Shown piece after piece: positions 35,709-43,991 of a DNA stretch of 64,000 nucleotides (position 1 is its first letter; each line of letters opens with the position of its first letter). The notes below the pieces were generated by a model that ran no database searches, was not told the DNA's origin, and saw only the letters and a list, made by a program, of their open reading frames with translations. The DNA is from Bacteroidota bacterium (GTDB lineage: Bacteria; Bacteroidota; Ignavibacteria; Kryptoniales; JAKASW01), in assembly GCA_021789975.1 (NCBI GenBank), contig JAJYIT010000007.1, positions 1 to 64,000 on the forward strand, written 5' to 3'. A program made the translations under genes and the position numbers.

Positions 35709-37292
35709 TCATAAGCTGTACTCCACCTCCACCACTCCGTGTCCGCTGACCCTGAAATTGGCATCCACGTAGCTGCTTTTTTCGACCTTGCTATTGGTGA
35801 ACCGTATGCTCCTCCTGTTGACTCTCACCGATCGCCCACGAGCTCCCTCGGGAAGGAGGAGGTGCAGTCTCACGTTCGACTTGCCCGTCGTCTGCAGGTT
35901 AATCCTCTTCTGAGCGTGTTCGTGCATGTAAGAATATTCGAAAGAACTCCCGGACGACTCATACACGCAGCGAGCCCCGGCTTCATCTGTGCCCGAGGCT
36001 TCCCAGCGAGGACTGAGAGACACTTCTCCGAACAAGCTCCCTCTGTCCACGATGCCCGCGAGCCCTTCAATCAGGGCGTAGATCATCGCTGAAGATCCCC
36101 AGGTGTCCCCGGGTGACGCGTCGGGGCTTGTGCTCGTCTCTCTAGTCGCGTGCGTGCCGTCAGGAAAATACCACAAAAAGGACTCGCCTCTCTCCGTCAG
36201 CTTCGCATACTTGATCAGAATCTCGAATCCATATTTTTCGAAACCATGATCGAATGCAGCTTTTGCCAGTTCGCCTCCGACGAGCGGCATTATCCCGCCA
36301 TTGCAGTAAGCGCCCTCGACTATTTTCTCGTCTCCGAAAATTCCTGCCGGGAAAGGTGGATCTATACTGAACCACTCAGCAAAAGCCGGAGTCTTTTCAG
36401 CTCTCGCCTGATATTCATTTATAATCGACACCGCCATTTCATGCGTCGGCAAACCACGGTTGATGTCCATCGGATTGCTGAGACTTAGCTGTCTGCTCTC
36501 GTCCACACCTTCGATCTTGACCGGCACCAGCGGAACATGGTGAGAATAAAACCTGCCATTGAAGCAAATCTTGTTTGCCTTCGTTCCTAGCCTCGACGCA
36601 GCCGTCTTCCAGTATTTTGCGCGTTTGGGATTCCTCAGATGAGAGTGCATCAGACCCATGAGAACGAATGCTTCATAATACCCGGAGTTGTCCCCGTGCA
36701 TTATTCCCCAGAAAGTTCTTTCATCAATCTGAAAGTTGAGCCAGCTGTGGCGACCTGCAGTGTAGTCGAAATCCCAGGTATCAATTGTATACGGCCGCTT
36801 CACGAGACCGGTCTTCCTATCCCAACGCCAGGGATCATTGAGAATATAGCTCAGTGCGCGTTCCATCGCCGGCAACATCTTCTTCAACCATGTATTGTCT
36901 CCAGTCGCCTGCCAGACCTGGAACACGGCCTTTACGAATCTAAACTCCACATCGGCTTCGTTAGGCACGCGGACGAACTTCGCCCAGTTCTCTTTTTCAC
37001 AAGGGACCTTTTCCGGAGTCATGGTGAAGTAATCATACAGCCAACCGTCGGCGGTCTGAGTATCGGCAAATAGCTCGACGATGCTTTTGAGGTCTCTCTC
37101 CCAGTATTTGTATGCGCGCAACGAATCTGCAACGCCGCGAATCCAAATGCTGGGTGCGTCAGGATCGCGGTAACCGTGGACATTCTTCCCCATCACACTG
37201 TAATTGACAGTGTTCAGTTCAAAGAAACCTTTTACTCTGGGGAAAAGGGCGTCGAGCGCCGCATTGCCTGTTTTCACGAACATATCGCCCAT
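35709..37292 (-). CDS. Cytoplasmic six-hairpin glycosidase-like protein (GH63/amylo-alpha-1,6-glucosidase-like)
   Basis: About 527 residues from ATG 37292, preceded by GAGAAGGA; a TTG at 37313 would extend it by seven residues. There is no signal peptide. The helical domain runs through WTYD-like pairs: YTIDTWDFDYTAGRHSW, DERTFWGIMHGDNSGYYEA and later VEGAYCNGGIMPLVGGELAKAAF, which resembles the terminal helices of GH63/GH100-type (alpha/alpha)6 enzymes. A C-terminal beta-domain follows (LLLPEGARGRSVRVN). Substrate unknown. The gene lies directly after the MetE-core-like gene and before the broken Tat-exported homologue, so it may process an oligosaccharide delivered into the cytoplasm. It is related to, but distinct from, the exported paralogues. 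Confidence 0.8.
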   Translation of the reverse strand: MGDMFVKTGNAALDALFPRVKGFFELNTVNYSVMGKNVHGYRDPDAPSIWIRGVADSLRAYKYWERDLKSIVELFADTQTADGWLYDYFTMTPEKVPCEKENWAKFVRVPNEADVEFRFVKAVFQVWQATGDNTWLKKMLPAMERALSYILNDPWRWDRKTGLVKRPYTIDTWDFDYTAGRHSWLNFQIDERTFWGIMHGDNSGYYEAFVLMGLMHSHLRNPKRAKYWKTAASRLGTKANKICFNGRFYSHHVPLVPVKIEGVDESRQLSLSNPMDINRGLPTHEMAVSIINEYQARAEKTPAFAEWFSIDPPFPAGIFGDEKIVEGAYCNGGIMPLVGGELAKAAFDHGFEKYGFEILIKYAKLTERGESFLWYFPDGTHATRETSTSPDASPGDTWGSSAMIYALIEGLAGIVDRGSLFGEVSLSPRWEASGTDEAGARCVYESSGSSFEYSYMHEHAQKRINLQTTGKSNVRLHLLLPEGARGRSVRVNRRSIRFTNSKVEKSSYVDANFRVSGHGVVEVEYSL

Positions 37293-37316
37293 CGGGTCCT
37301 TCTCAGCCCTCAAATG

Positions 37317-38339
37317 TCACCGATCACCAAATTCTTTCCGAACTATTTTAGTGCCGTCCGCCATGGCCTTCAGTTTTCCAAAAGCGCGGTCTCGCGGCAT
37401 GAACTTCATGCCGCAATCAGTGGTAATCCAGACTTTCTCCTTCGGTATGACTTTGAGCGCCCGACGTATCCGGTCGGCAACCGTTTCAGCAGATTCGACC
37501 TTTTCATCTTTAACGTCAACCACACCGACGGCAATTTCCTTATCAGTTTTGTATTTCGTGAAAAGCTCAAGCGGCTCCATGTCGTTCACAGCAAACTCCA
37601 GGCAGAGTTGGGAGGCATTCACGTTGAGTATCTCCGGGAACAAATCGGCATAGGTGCCCGTGAAAAGTTTCTTCAGCTGATAATTCCCGTAGCAGACGTG
37701 AAGTGCAATTTTGGCTTTCACACCGTCGACCAACCTGTTGAATGCCTCGACGAGCCACGGCATATCCTGAGGGTAGCCGACCCAGACCGGTTCGTCAACC
37801 TGAACGAACTCGCAGCCAGCGTCGACCACCTGCTTGAGCTCCGCATTCAGAACGTCCGCAAGATCGAAGACCAACTGCTTCTCATCTTTATAATACTCGT
37901 TCGTTGCACGTTTGGCAAGCATCTGCGGGCCCGTGATGGTCACCTTGGGAAATGCCGACGCATATTGCTTCAGGAATGCAAAGTGTGCCGCCATTCCGAT
38001 GCTTCTTGCGCGCCTGACCTTGTCGACAATCACCGGATCGGCCATCTGTATCGTGGGATCAAGGTTCCCTATCGATTTCATTCTGCCGCTGTTGTCGAAC
38101 CCGTGAATCCTCTTTGAAAAGAAGTACACCATGGTTTCCCGCCGCAATTCACCATCGGTAATGACATCCAGACCCGCAATCTCCTGATCCTTGATGCACG
38201 ATTTCACCGCATTGTCGTGTGCCTCTGTAATTTCCTTCTCAGTCAATCTATTTTCTCTGGCTGCTTCCCGCGCGACTTCCAGCCAATGCGGCAGGGAGTA
38301 ACTTCCGACGAGCGTTACTGGCAACAATGGTAACTTCAT
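37317..38339 (-). CDS. MetE-core-like methyltransferase (cobalamin-independent methionine synthase fold)
   Basis: 340 residues, equal to the C-terminal catalytic half of MetE without the N-terminal folate-binding half. All zinc ligands of the family are present: His214 and Cys216 in LHVCYGN, Glu248 in LCLEFA and Cys309 in TTDCGMKF. The substrate end has GLDVITDGELRRETM and VQVDEPVW, the homocysteine-binding side. Stand-alone core-MetE proteins are known in archaea and some bacteria, where several use methylcobalamin or a methyl-corrinoid protein as methyl donor instead of methyl-folate. That is relevant because a corrinoid protein and MtaB are encoded about 4 kb upstream in the same run of genes. 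A methionine-synthesis role is plausible, and methyl transfer to another thiol is an alternative. Start ATG 38339 after GAGAGGAA. Confidence 0.85.
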   Translation of the reverse strand: MKLPLLPVTLVGSYSLPHWLEVAREAARENRLTEKEITEAHDNAVKSCIKDQEIAGLDVITDGELRRETMVYFFSKRIHGFDNSGRMKSIGNLDPTIQMADPVIVDKVRRARSIGMAAHFAFLKQYASAFPKVTITGPQMLAKRATNEYYKDEKQLVFDLADVLNAELKQVVDAGCEFVQVDEPVWVGYPQDMPWLVEAFNRLVDGVKAKIALHVCYGNYQLKKLFTGTYADLFPEILNVNASQLCLEFAVNDMEPLELFTKYKTDKEIAVGVVDVKDEKVESAETVADRIRRALKVIPKEKVWITTDCGMKFMPRDRAFGKLKAMADGTKIVRKEFGDR

Positions 38340-38433
38340 TTCCTCTCTCCTATGTTCTATCTATTTGAAAAATCCAGTCATAAAAATTCTTCCAGGCTCG
38401 ATCGCGATCCGTCAAACGATAATCTGGAACAGG

Positions 38434-40767
38434 TCACTGAAGATTAGGCGGATAATGTGACGGCATGTGCCACATGAAGTTCGGATCAATATACGGGACA
38501 TCGTTCTCGTGTTCTTCCATCAGCGCTATCTTCTTTTTTAATAGCTGTCCGAAATCTTCTCCATATACATGTAAGTTTTCTCCGATAGTAGAAACCGCCA
38601 TGAATTCGAGAGGACTGTGTTCCCAGAGATCAAGGAGTCCCTTAGTGTTGGCAAGTTCAGCCTGGACCATCGCTTTTACTTTTCCCCCGTAGACCTGTTT
38701 CTCCGCCGGAGAATTGGCTTCAAGGTACCCGTGGACCCCTTCGATCCACGCAAGCATGTCACGCAATGTCATCGCAAAATGTTTGTAAGTTCTCAGCCGA
38801 ATCAACACATCTTCGAAAACCCGTGACTGTTCGCTCTTTACAGGAATTGATTTGAGCTGCTCACTTGCAAGATCAATCGCACGTTCAACCTCAGGCATGA
38901 CAATGCGATCAAACTGCTCCTTCTTGTCGGCAGCCTGTTGCACCGTCAGAAAATTCCAGAGCATATCGTTGTTCATATCGATACGAGTCGGATTATTGAA
39001 AGTGGCGAGCATAAACTTCTCATAATACGCTCTTTGGCTGTCAGGTATTGCTTCAATGTTCGGGACAAACGGCCTCGTCAGAAGTTTATACCACGGAAAT
39101 CCGAAAGTCGCGTACGGAACGCCGTCCGGAAAACCAGTCGCGGATGAATCTGCAGTCAACCATATCTTTATGAGATCGCCTGCATATTTCTTGCCGACCC
39201 ATCTGTCGGCCACGTCGGAAAGAATCCGGTCCAAAGTAAGCGACGGGTCGATCTGAAATTCGCCGATAACTTCACCGTTTATATCGTATGGATCAAGCGA
39301 GTTAGGTGTTGTCTCGGACAGTGCATAACGATAATTCTCTTTGTAATCCTGAGCAAGCTGGGAGTAAACCAAACGGGGAAAAATCTCGCCGATTGAATTG
39401 TCATTCGCAGCATTGATTGTCATCTGTGTTTCAGCGCCGTATTTTTCCCACACCTTACGCATCTTCTCGTTGAATGCAATCTGGTCTTTCGACTGGCCGG
39501 ACCAGTCGCCGACGTCAATACCCTTTCCCAATCCGGGAATAATATATTTCAATTCCAATGGTGTGAACGAGCCGAGATCGACGATCAGCCTGAATTTCGG
39601 ATTGAATTTTCTCGCCTCATCGAGAATTAAATGGTAATAAGCCAGGACATTGCCAGCCGCCTTCCTGGCAACATAATCATCGTCTTTCCATTCTCGGACC
39701 AGATACGGCCCTCCGTTGCGGCCGGCGTACAACCGGTTAACAAACTCGAATCCCGATCCGCTGTCATTAGACCAGATCTCGATGAAGCTGAGATCGGGCA
39801 CCGCCTTCATCATGTTGTCGACCAGCTCACGATAGTGCTCCTGAACGGCAGGGTGTTCAATCGTTAGAGTGTATCTCGGCAAATAACTTTCCCGCGGATG
39901 ATCAACTCTGGCGCCACGGAGGAATCCGTATTTGTACCAGAAATCGTTCGGCATTGTTCGCGGAGAACAAATCTCAAGTCCGGGAGCAATGCCGTATTTC
40001 TTCGCGAGTTCGACGTTGCGCTTCAGAAAGTTGAGGTTGGCCTGCAAATAATACGCGGGGTAATATCCCCTTATCAGTTTGCTCGACACAAACTGATCAA
40101 GGTCCGGCGTGTAGTCGTAAAACTCTGCGTATTTGTCGCCCGGAGGACCTTGTTCGAACGGATGAGGAACGCCCAGACCATTGACGGTTATGTGTGTGAA
40201 TCCTTCACTGGCCACCTGCCTGACATACGCCGCCGGATCGAAACCGCGTGCGTATCGGCGAGTGCCCACCAGAAAGTCGCTGTAATTCCTGAGCCATCTG
40301 AAAGCAGGCGTCATGATCTTCCCGTTCACAAACTCGTCGACGTTCTTTCCGCCCCATCTCTTTACCTGAGAATACATTGCATACAAGTAGTGTTCACTCG
40401 AGACGACGAGTTCACCAGTTCCGTTCCTGTCGATCCTGAAGTACATCCATTCGTTATCTGATGATTTCAGTCGCGCTTGATTCGGAAGCGGAGCAAAGTT
40501 TTCGTCGGCGACCGAGACTCTGAACTCACCTGTTTGGTTTGAACCCGCCCCCTCTTTCATTACAACGACCCTGGCATGCTGTGCAAGTTCCTTCACCATT
40601 GCTTTCGCCACCATCATGTCGACTTCTCTTCCGTTTGCCGGACACGCCACAACTTTGACTTTATTCATCGCTTCACTAACGGTCGAAGCTAATGAAGCAG
40701 ATGTATTTATAACCAGACAAATTCCGAAGCCAAGCGAAAAACAACTCTTTAGAAAAGGCTTTATCAT
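38434..40767 (-). CDS. Secreted glycosidase-like TIM-barrel protein of unassigned family
   Basis: 777 residues with a signal peptide (MIKPFLKSCFSLGFGICLVINTSASLAS). The N-terminal ~170 residues look like the small alpha/beta domain found in front of GH20, GH67 and GH115 barrels. The barrel includes FLRGARVDHP, the conserved TLTIEHPAVQEHYRELVDN, and FIEIWSNDSGSGFEF, whose acidic residues are the best candidates for catalysis. A helical C-terminal region follows. I cannot place it in a numbered GH family. A cytoplasmic paralogue (no signal peptide) is encoded at 53755-56073. It is translationally coupled to mtaB, overlapping it as ATGA, which makes a link between this exported enzyme and methyl-group handling more likely than chance. 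Confidence 0.75.
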   Translation of the reverse strand: MIKPFLKSCFSLGFGICLVINTSASLASTVSEAMNKVKVVACPANGREVDMMVAKAMVKELAQHARVVVMKEGAGSNQTGEFRVSVADENFAPLPNQARLKSSDNEWMYFRIDRNGTGELVVSSEHYLYAMYSQVKRWGGKNVDEFVNGKIMTPAFRWLRNYSDFLVGTRRYARGFDPAAYVRQVASEGFTHITVNGLGVPHPFEQGPPGDKYAEFYDYTPDLDQFVSSKLIRGYYPAYYLQANLNFLKRNVELAKKYGIAPGLEICSPRTMPNDFWYKYGFLRGARVDHPRESYLPRYTLTIEHPAVQEHYRELVDNMMKAVPDLSFIEIWSNDSGSGFEFVNRLYAGRNGGPYLVREWKDDDYVARKAAGNVLAYYHLILDEARKFNPKFRLIVDLGSFTPLELKYIIPGLGKGIDVGDWSGQSKDQIAFNEKMRKVWEKYGAETQMTINAANDNSIGEIFPRLVYSQLAQDYKENYRYALSETTPNSLDPYDINGEVIGEFQIDPSLTLDRILSDVADRWVGKKYAGDLIKIWLTADSSATGFPDGVPYATFGFPWYKLLTRPFVPNIEAIPDSQRAYYEKFMLATFNNPTRIDMNNDMLWNFLTVQQAADKKEQFDRIVMPEVERAIDLASEQLKSIPVKSEQSRVFEDVLIRLRTYKHFAMTLRDMLAWIEGVHGYLEANSPAEKQVYGGKVKAMVQAELANTKGLLDLWEHSPLEFMAVSTIGENLHVYGEDFGQLLKKKIALMEEHENDVPYIDPNFMWHMPSHYPPNLQ

Positions 40768-42173
40768 CGACTACTCCCATCTTTTATTGACTCGATTGGT
40801 TGCAGCCCGTAACTCTCCGGCAGAAAAAGATAGCCGTAGGACGCAGCCATAGATTCGGCGAGTGTCATTTCATCATCCGGAAGAGATAGAAGTTCCCGCT
40901 CTATGCGATCCAGCCATGACAACTCTTTCGAAGCTAACTTAAGGCTCCCGTTTGCGGCGGCATCTCTAATTATGTAGACCGCTTCGAGCGATGCAGCGAT
41001 CGTCATCCTGTAATGCGAATCTTCTTCAACAATTGCCGATGCGATTCTGACAGTCGACTCCGGCGATAGCACGAGCGCCTGTGGACTCAAGTGAACGTCC
41101 GATTCTACCAGAAGTTTCTGATATGATTGTTCTGTTCCACCTTCGAGCGCCTTGTTGAAAAGCCTGCAATCGTAAGCCAGGAGTTCCATGAAAGCTTCCG
41201 GTGCCGATCCGGAAAGCAGGCGTATATTCTGAACCGACTCGTTGCTCCAGAGATCACACATGGAAGCCGCCACATTTCCGACTGGGCTGAAGTGAGCGCA
41301 GCTTGCGGATTTCCCTTCCATGGCTATCGGAGCGCCTGTTATTGCTTTTATGACCGGCCCTTCATACGCACAATCCTTGGAAGGGCCGTAAGCTCCGCGT
41401 TCATACGCAACCAGGCTTCGTACCACGCTTGCCGCACGCACTATCGCGGCAAGTACTTCCGGCAGCATCCCCTGCGAAGACAATTGCATGGCCGTGTTTG
41501 CAAAGCCGCACGCCGAATCACCTCCCGGAACAACATTGCGGGCGGAGCAGATCGTCAGAATGTTATCCCAAAGGAATTCCATGTCCCTTGGAGCAAGAAT
41601 CCCCAGCGCGAAAACAATTCCTCCGACATCGCCGTGCATCAATGCGACATCATCGACTTCCTTGCCGCCCACAGACTCAATCGAAAGGATGTCGGCGCCT
41701 AAGCCGGCACATTGCCGGAACGATTCCATGAGCAAATCCCACTGTTTTCCGGATCGCAAAACCGGAGGACGTTCGGCATCCCGAATATCGGTGGGAGTTA
41801 CTCTCAGTGCACCGGGGAGTCCATATTCCTCGTGCGCGCGTTTCAGCGCGAGGTGGAGAATGTTAGTTATTTCTGCTCCCCACCCGGGGTTCTCGGTCAT
41901 CGGCGGCAGCAACTCAAACTCCACCATTAATCCCGGCAGCCGCAAGCGCTTTGCTGCACGAACAATCATGTCGCCGATTTCCTGATACTCTGTCACGACC
42001 CTCCCCCAGTTTTCCCGATCAATCAGCATCGTCGGAAGCGTGAAGTTTATTTCGGGATACACTTCTCCTGCTCCCACCTTGAGGCCGAAACCGCAAGTGG
42101 CGGGAGTCGGTGCTTTCCCAAACATTAGTTCTGACGCACCGTCAACTGCAAGTTTCTTAAACGATCTCATCAC
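40764..42173 (-). CDS. mtaB: Methanol:corrinoid methyltransferase-like protein (MtaB)
   Basis: 469 residues; GTG 42173 or ATG 42170 as start. The sequence is strongly similar to MtaB of methanogens and acetogens along its whole length: APTPATCGFGLKVGAG, FELLPPMTENPGWGAEI, ILSIESVGGKEVDD, DSACGFANTAM, GPSKDCAYEGP and MEGKSASCAHFSPVGN. The three zinc ligands of the methanol-activating site are present at Glu166, Cys222 and Cys268. Their positions are within two residues of Glu164, Cys220 and Cys269 in the Methanosarcina barkeri enzyme. MtaB transfers the methyl group of methanol to the cobalt of its corrinoid partner, which is encoded just upstream. Unlike methanogens there is no obvious MtaA of standard type beside it. 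Possible methyl donors are methanol released from methyl-esterified polysaccharide or another methoxy compound; the sequence does not settle this. Confidence 0.93.
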   Translation of the reverse strand: MMRSFKKLAVDGASELMFGKAPTPATCGFGLKVGAGEVYPEINFTLPTMLIDRENWGRVVTEYQEIGDMIVRAAKRLRLPGLMVEFELLPPMTENPGWGAEITNILHLALKRAHEEYGLPGALRVTPTDIRDAERPPVLRSGKQWDLLMESFRQCAGLGADILSIESVGGKEVDDVALMHGDVGGIVFALGILAPRDMEFLWDNILTICSARNVVPGGDSACGFANTAMQLSSQGMLPEVLAAIVRAASVVRSLVAYERGAYGPSKDCAYEGPVIKAITGAPIAMEGKSASCAHFSPVGNVAASMCDLWSNESVQNIRLLSGSAPEAFMELLAYDCRLFNKALEGGTEQSYQKLLVESDVHLSPQALVLSPESTVRIASAIVEEDSHYRMTIAASLEAVYIIRDAAANGSLKLASKELSWLDRIERELLSLPDDEMTLAESMAASYGYLFLPESYGLQPIESIKDGSSR

Positions 42174-42185
42174 TTCAACCTATCA

Positions 42186-42824
42186 TCACCCGATTGCGAG
42201 CAATTCTTTTACCTTGTCGACTGCCTTCACGGCATCCCTTGCGTATCCGTCTGCACCTATTTCCTCGGCGAATTTCTCACTTACAGGAGCCCCGCCGACA
42301 ATAATCTTTACTTTGGAACGATGCCCCGCGCCGCCTATCGCCTCGATGACCCCTTTCATGTTCAGCATCGTAGTAGTCAGCATGGCTGAGATTGCAAGCA
42401 TTGCGGGTGCCTGTTGCTCGATTGCATCTACAAACTTCTGCGGCGTGACATTCACTCCGAGATCGACTATTTCGAAACCCGCTCCTTGAAGAAGTATGCC
42501 CACAAGATTTTTCCCGATATCATGGATATCGCCCTTCACCGTGCCCATCACAATCCTCCCAAGAGGCTCCACGCCGTCTTTAGCAAGAAGCGGTTTCAAA
42601 ATTTTCAATGAAGCATGCATAGCGGTCGCCGATTGCAGCACTTCAGGCAGATACATTTCTCCGATCCGCATTTTTTCTCCCACTACTCCCATCCCGACAA
42701 TCAAACCGTTGTTCAATACAGTTTGCGGCGATGCTCCAGCACCCAACAATCGCTTAGTCAACTCCACGACCTTTTCTGAATTTCCATCCTCCAATGATTG
42801 CACAAGTTCTTCAAGTTCACTCAT
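42186..42824 (-). CDS. mtaC: Corrinoid protein (MtaC/MtbC-like)
   Basis: 212 residues with the two-domain build of methyltransferase corrinoid proteins. The helical cap (about 1-85) includes LNNGLIVGMGVVGEKMRIGEM. The B12-binding Rossmann domain (about 88-212) has the base-off motif GTVKGDIHDIGKN, in which Asp99, His101 and Gly104 form the D-x-H-x-x-G signature with His101 as the lower cobalt ligand, and a late IIVGGAPVS segment with the conserved Gly-Gly. It accepts a methyl group from MtaB and hands it to a second methyltransferase. mtaB follows by 12 bases, the usual arrangement of a substrate-specific pair. GAGGGC precedes ATG 42824. Upstream, 42825-42935 is a 111-base gap before the UroD-like gene, with no promoter I could identify. 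Confidence 0.95.
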   Translation of the reverse strand: MSELEELVQSLEDGNSEKVVELTKRLLGAGASPQTVLNNGLIVGMGVVGEKMRIGEMYLPEVLQSATAMHASLKILKPLLAKDGVEPLGRIVMGTVKGDIHDIGKNLVGILLQGAGFEIVDLGVNVTPQKFVDAIEQQAPAMLAISAMLTTTMLNMKGVIEAIGGAGHRSKVKIIVGGAPVSEKFAEEIGADGYARDAVKAVDKVKELLAIG

Positions 42825-42935
42825 AGTGCTGCCCTCTATTAGTCAATACTCTTACTAAATGTTGGTTGTTTACTAATTGGATTAGATACGGTTCGCTTAC
42901 TTATTCTGCTTGTTCAAGAAATACTGCTGAAACAA

Positions 42936-43988
42936 TCATAAGAAATAGCCTGTTGTCCTTAAGTTGTACTCAATCGCAGCGTCTCTTATCGCTTTTAAGT
43001 TCTCTGTAGGAGTGCCATATGGAACGACTCCGGTTCCGAGGATATAACCCGGGTAGCCGCGAGATTCTTCCAGACCTGTAACGGCCCGCCGGTGTAGATC
43101 CGAAGGTTCGGCAACAAGAAAATCAGTCGGATCGATATTCCTGCGAAAGGCACGCCTGTTCTTTGCGCAATCGATCAGGAATTTACTCACATCATTAGAG
43201 AAGTCACAGAGAATGTTATTCGCTCCAGTCTCGATGTACGAGTCCAGAATCTTCGTCGTGTTCCCACCAATGATTAGCGGGACATGCTTCTGGCCTAACG
43301 CATGGAAATGTTCGATCATCCTGCGTGTCGGCTGCAACACGAGATCTCTGTACATTTTCGGCGACAGCAATTCGGGGGACGCTTGCGAGTCAAAGATTAT
43401 GACTTCGCAACCCTCATTTATATAAGCGCCACCGAATCTGATTGCCACTTCGGATGTAAAGGAAAGGAGCTCCGCCACAAATCCAGGATTTGTAACGGTC
43501 AACATGAACAGATGTTCAGGCCCAACGAGATTCGCCGCCATCGAGAACGGCCCGGAGAGCGCACCGCGAACAGGGACCTCATCCCGAATCCTTCTCTTTA
43601 CGTTTTTCGCTGCCTCCAGATTGACCGGCATCCTTCCATCTCGGTGGGAATCCGGCAGATCAATTGACGTTAACCTGGTAGTCTCCGAGAAGACAGCACT
43701 GTCGGCACTAATCGCGGGTATAGAAGTGTCGTCACCTTCATAATAAGTCACCTTACAACCTACCGCCTCGGCCTCGACGTTATATACATCTATGCCGATT
43801 GTCAGCGCATCAGGCTGTACAACCTCATACTCCGTCAGTACCGCTTTTGTCAATAAATCAACGTCTCTGGATACGTTCGAAGGTGTATCGTTGATGAACC
43901 ATGCCTTGTGCTCATATATAGCGGGCACAAACGGGACGCGATCTGTTCCCGTACATTCAAGCGCTTTTTCAAGTCGATCGTTTTTCAC
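42936..43988 (-). CDS. UroD/MtaA-family protein lacking zinc ligands
   Basis: 350 residues beginning at GTG 43988. The fold markers of the UroD/MtaA superfamily are clear: RLEKALECTGTDRVPFVP at the N-terminus, RGALSGPFSMAANLVG and SPELLSPKMYRDLVLQPTRRM in the middle, and YGTPTENLKAIRDAA near the end. At the position of the methyltransferase zinc-binding His-x-Cys-Gly-Asn, this protein has PLIIGGNTTK (Ile and Gly), and the second Cys region reads LGTGVVPYGTP instead of G-C-x-V-P. Zinc-dependent thiol activation is therefore not expected. It may bind the methyl-corrinoid partner without zinc chemistry or have another role. It precedes mtaC by 111 bases and follows a decayed gene. Confidence 0.85.
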   Translation of the reverse strand: MKNDRLEKALECTGTDRVPFVPAIYEHKAWFINDTPSNVSRDVDLLTKAVLTEYEVVQPDALTIGIDVYNVEAEAVGCKVTYYEGDDTSIPAISADSAVFSETTRLTSIDLPDSHRDGRMPVNLEAAKNVKRRIRDEVPVRGALSGPFSMAANLVGPEHLFMLTVTNPGFVAELLSFTSEVAIRFGGAYINEGCEVIIFDSQASPELLSPKMYRDLVLQPTRRMIEHFHALGQKHVPLIIGGNTTKILDSYIETGANNILCDFSNDVSKFLIDCAKNRRAFRRNIDPTDFLVAEPSDLHRRAVTGLEESRGYPGYILGTGVVPYGTPTENLKAIRDAAIEYNLRTTGYFL

Positions 43989-43991
43989 TTT

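Noticed and set aside
37176-38117. 313-codon plus-strand reading frame
   Set aside because: It runs antisense to the MetE-core-like gene and part of the glycosidase gene, whose zinc ligands are conserved.
42825-42935. Promoter in front of mtaC
   Set aside because: No -35/-10 pair with acceptable spacing and no Bacteroidota-type TAnnTTTG motif could be placed; mtaC may simply be transcribed with the upstream gene.
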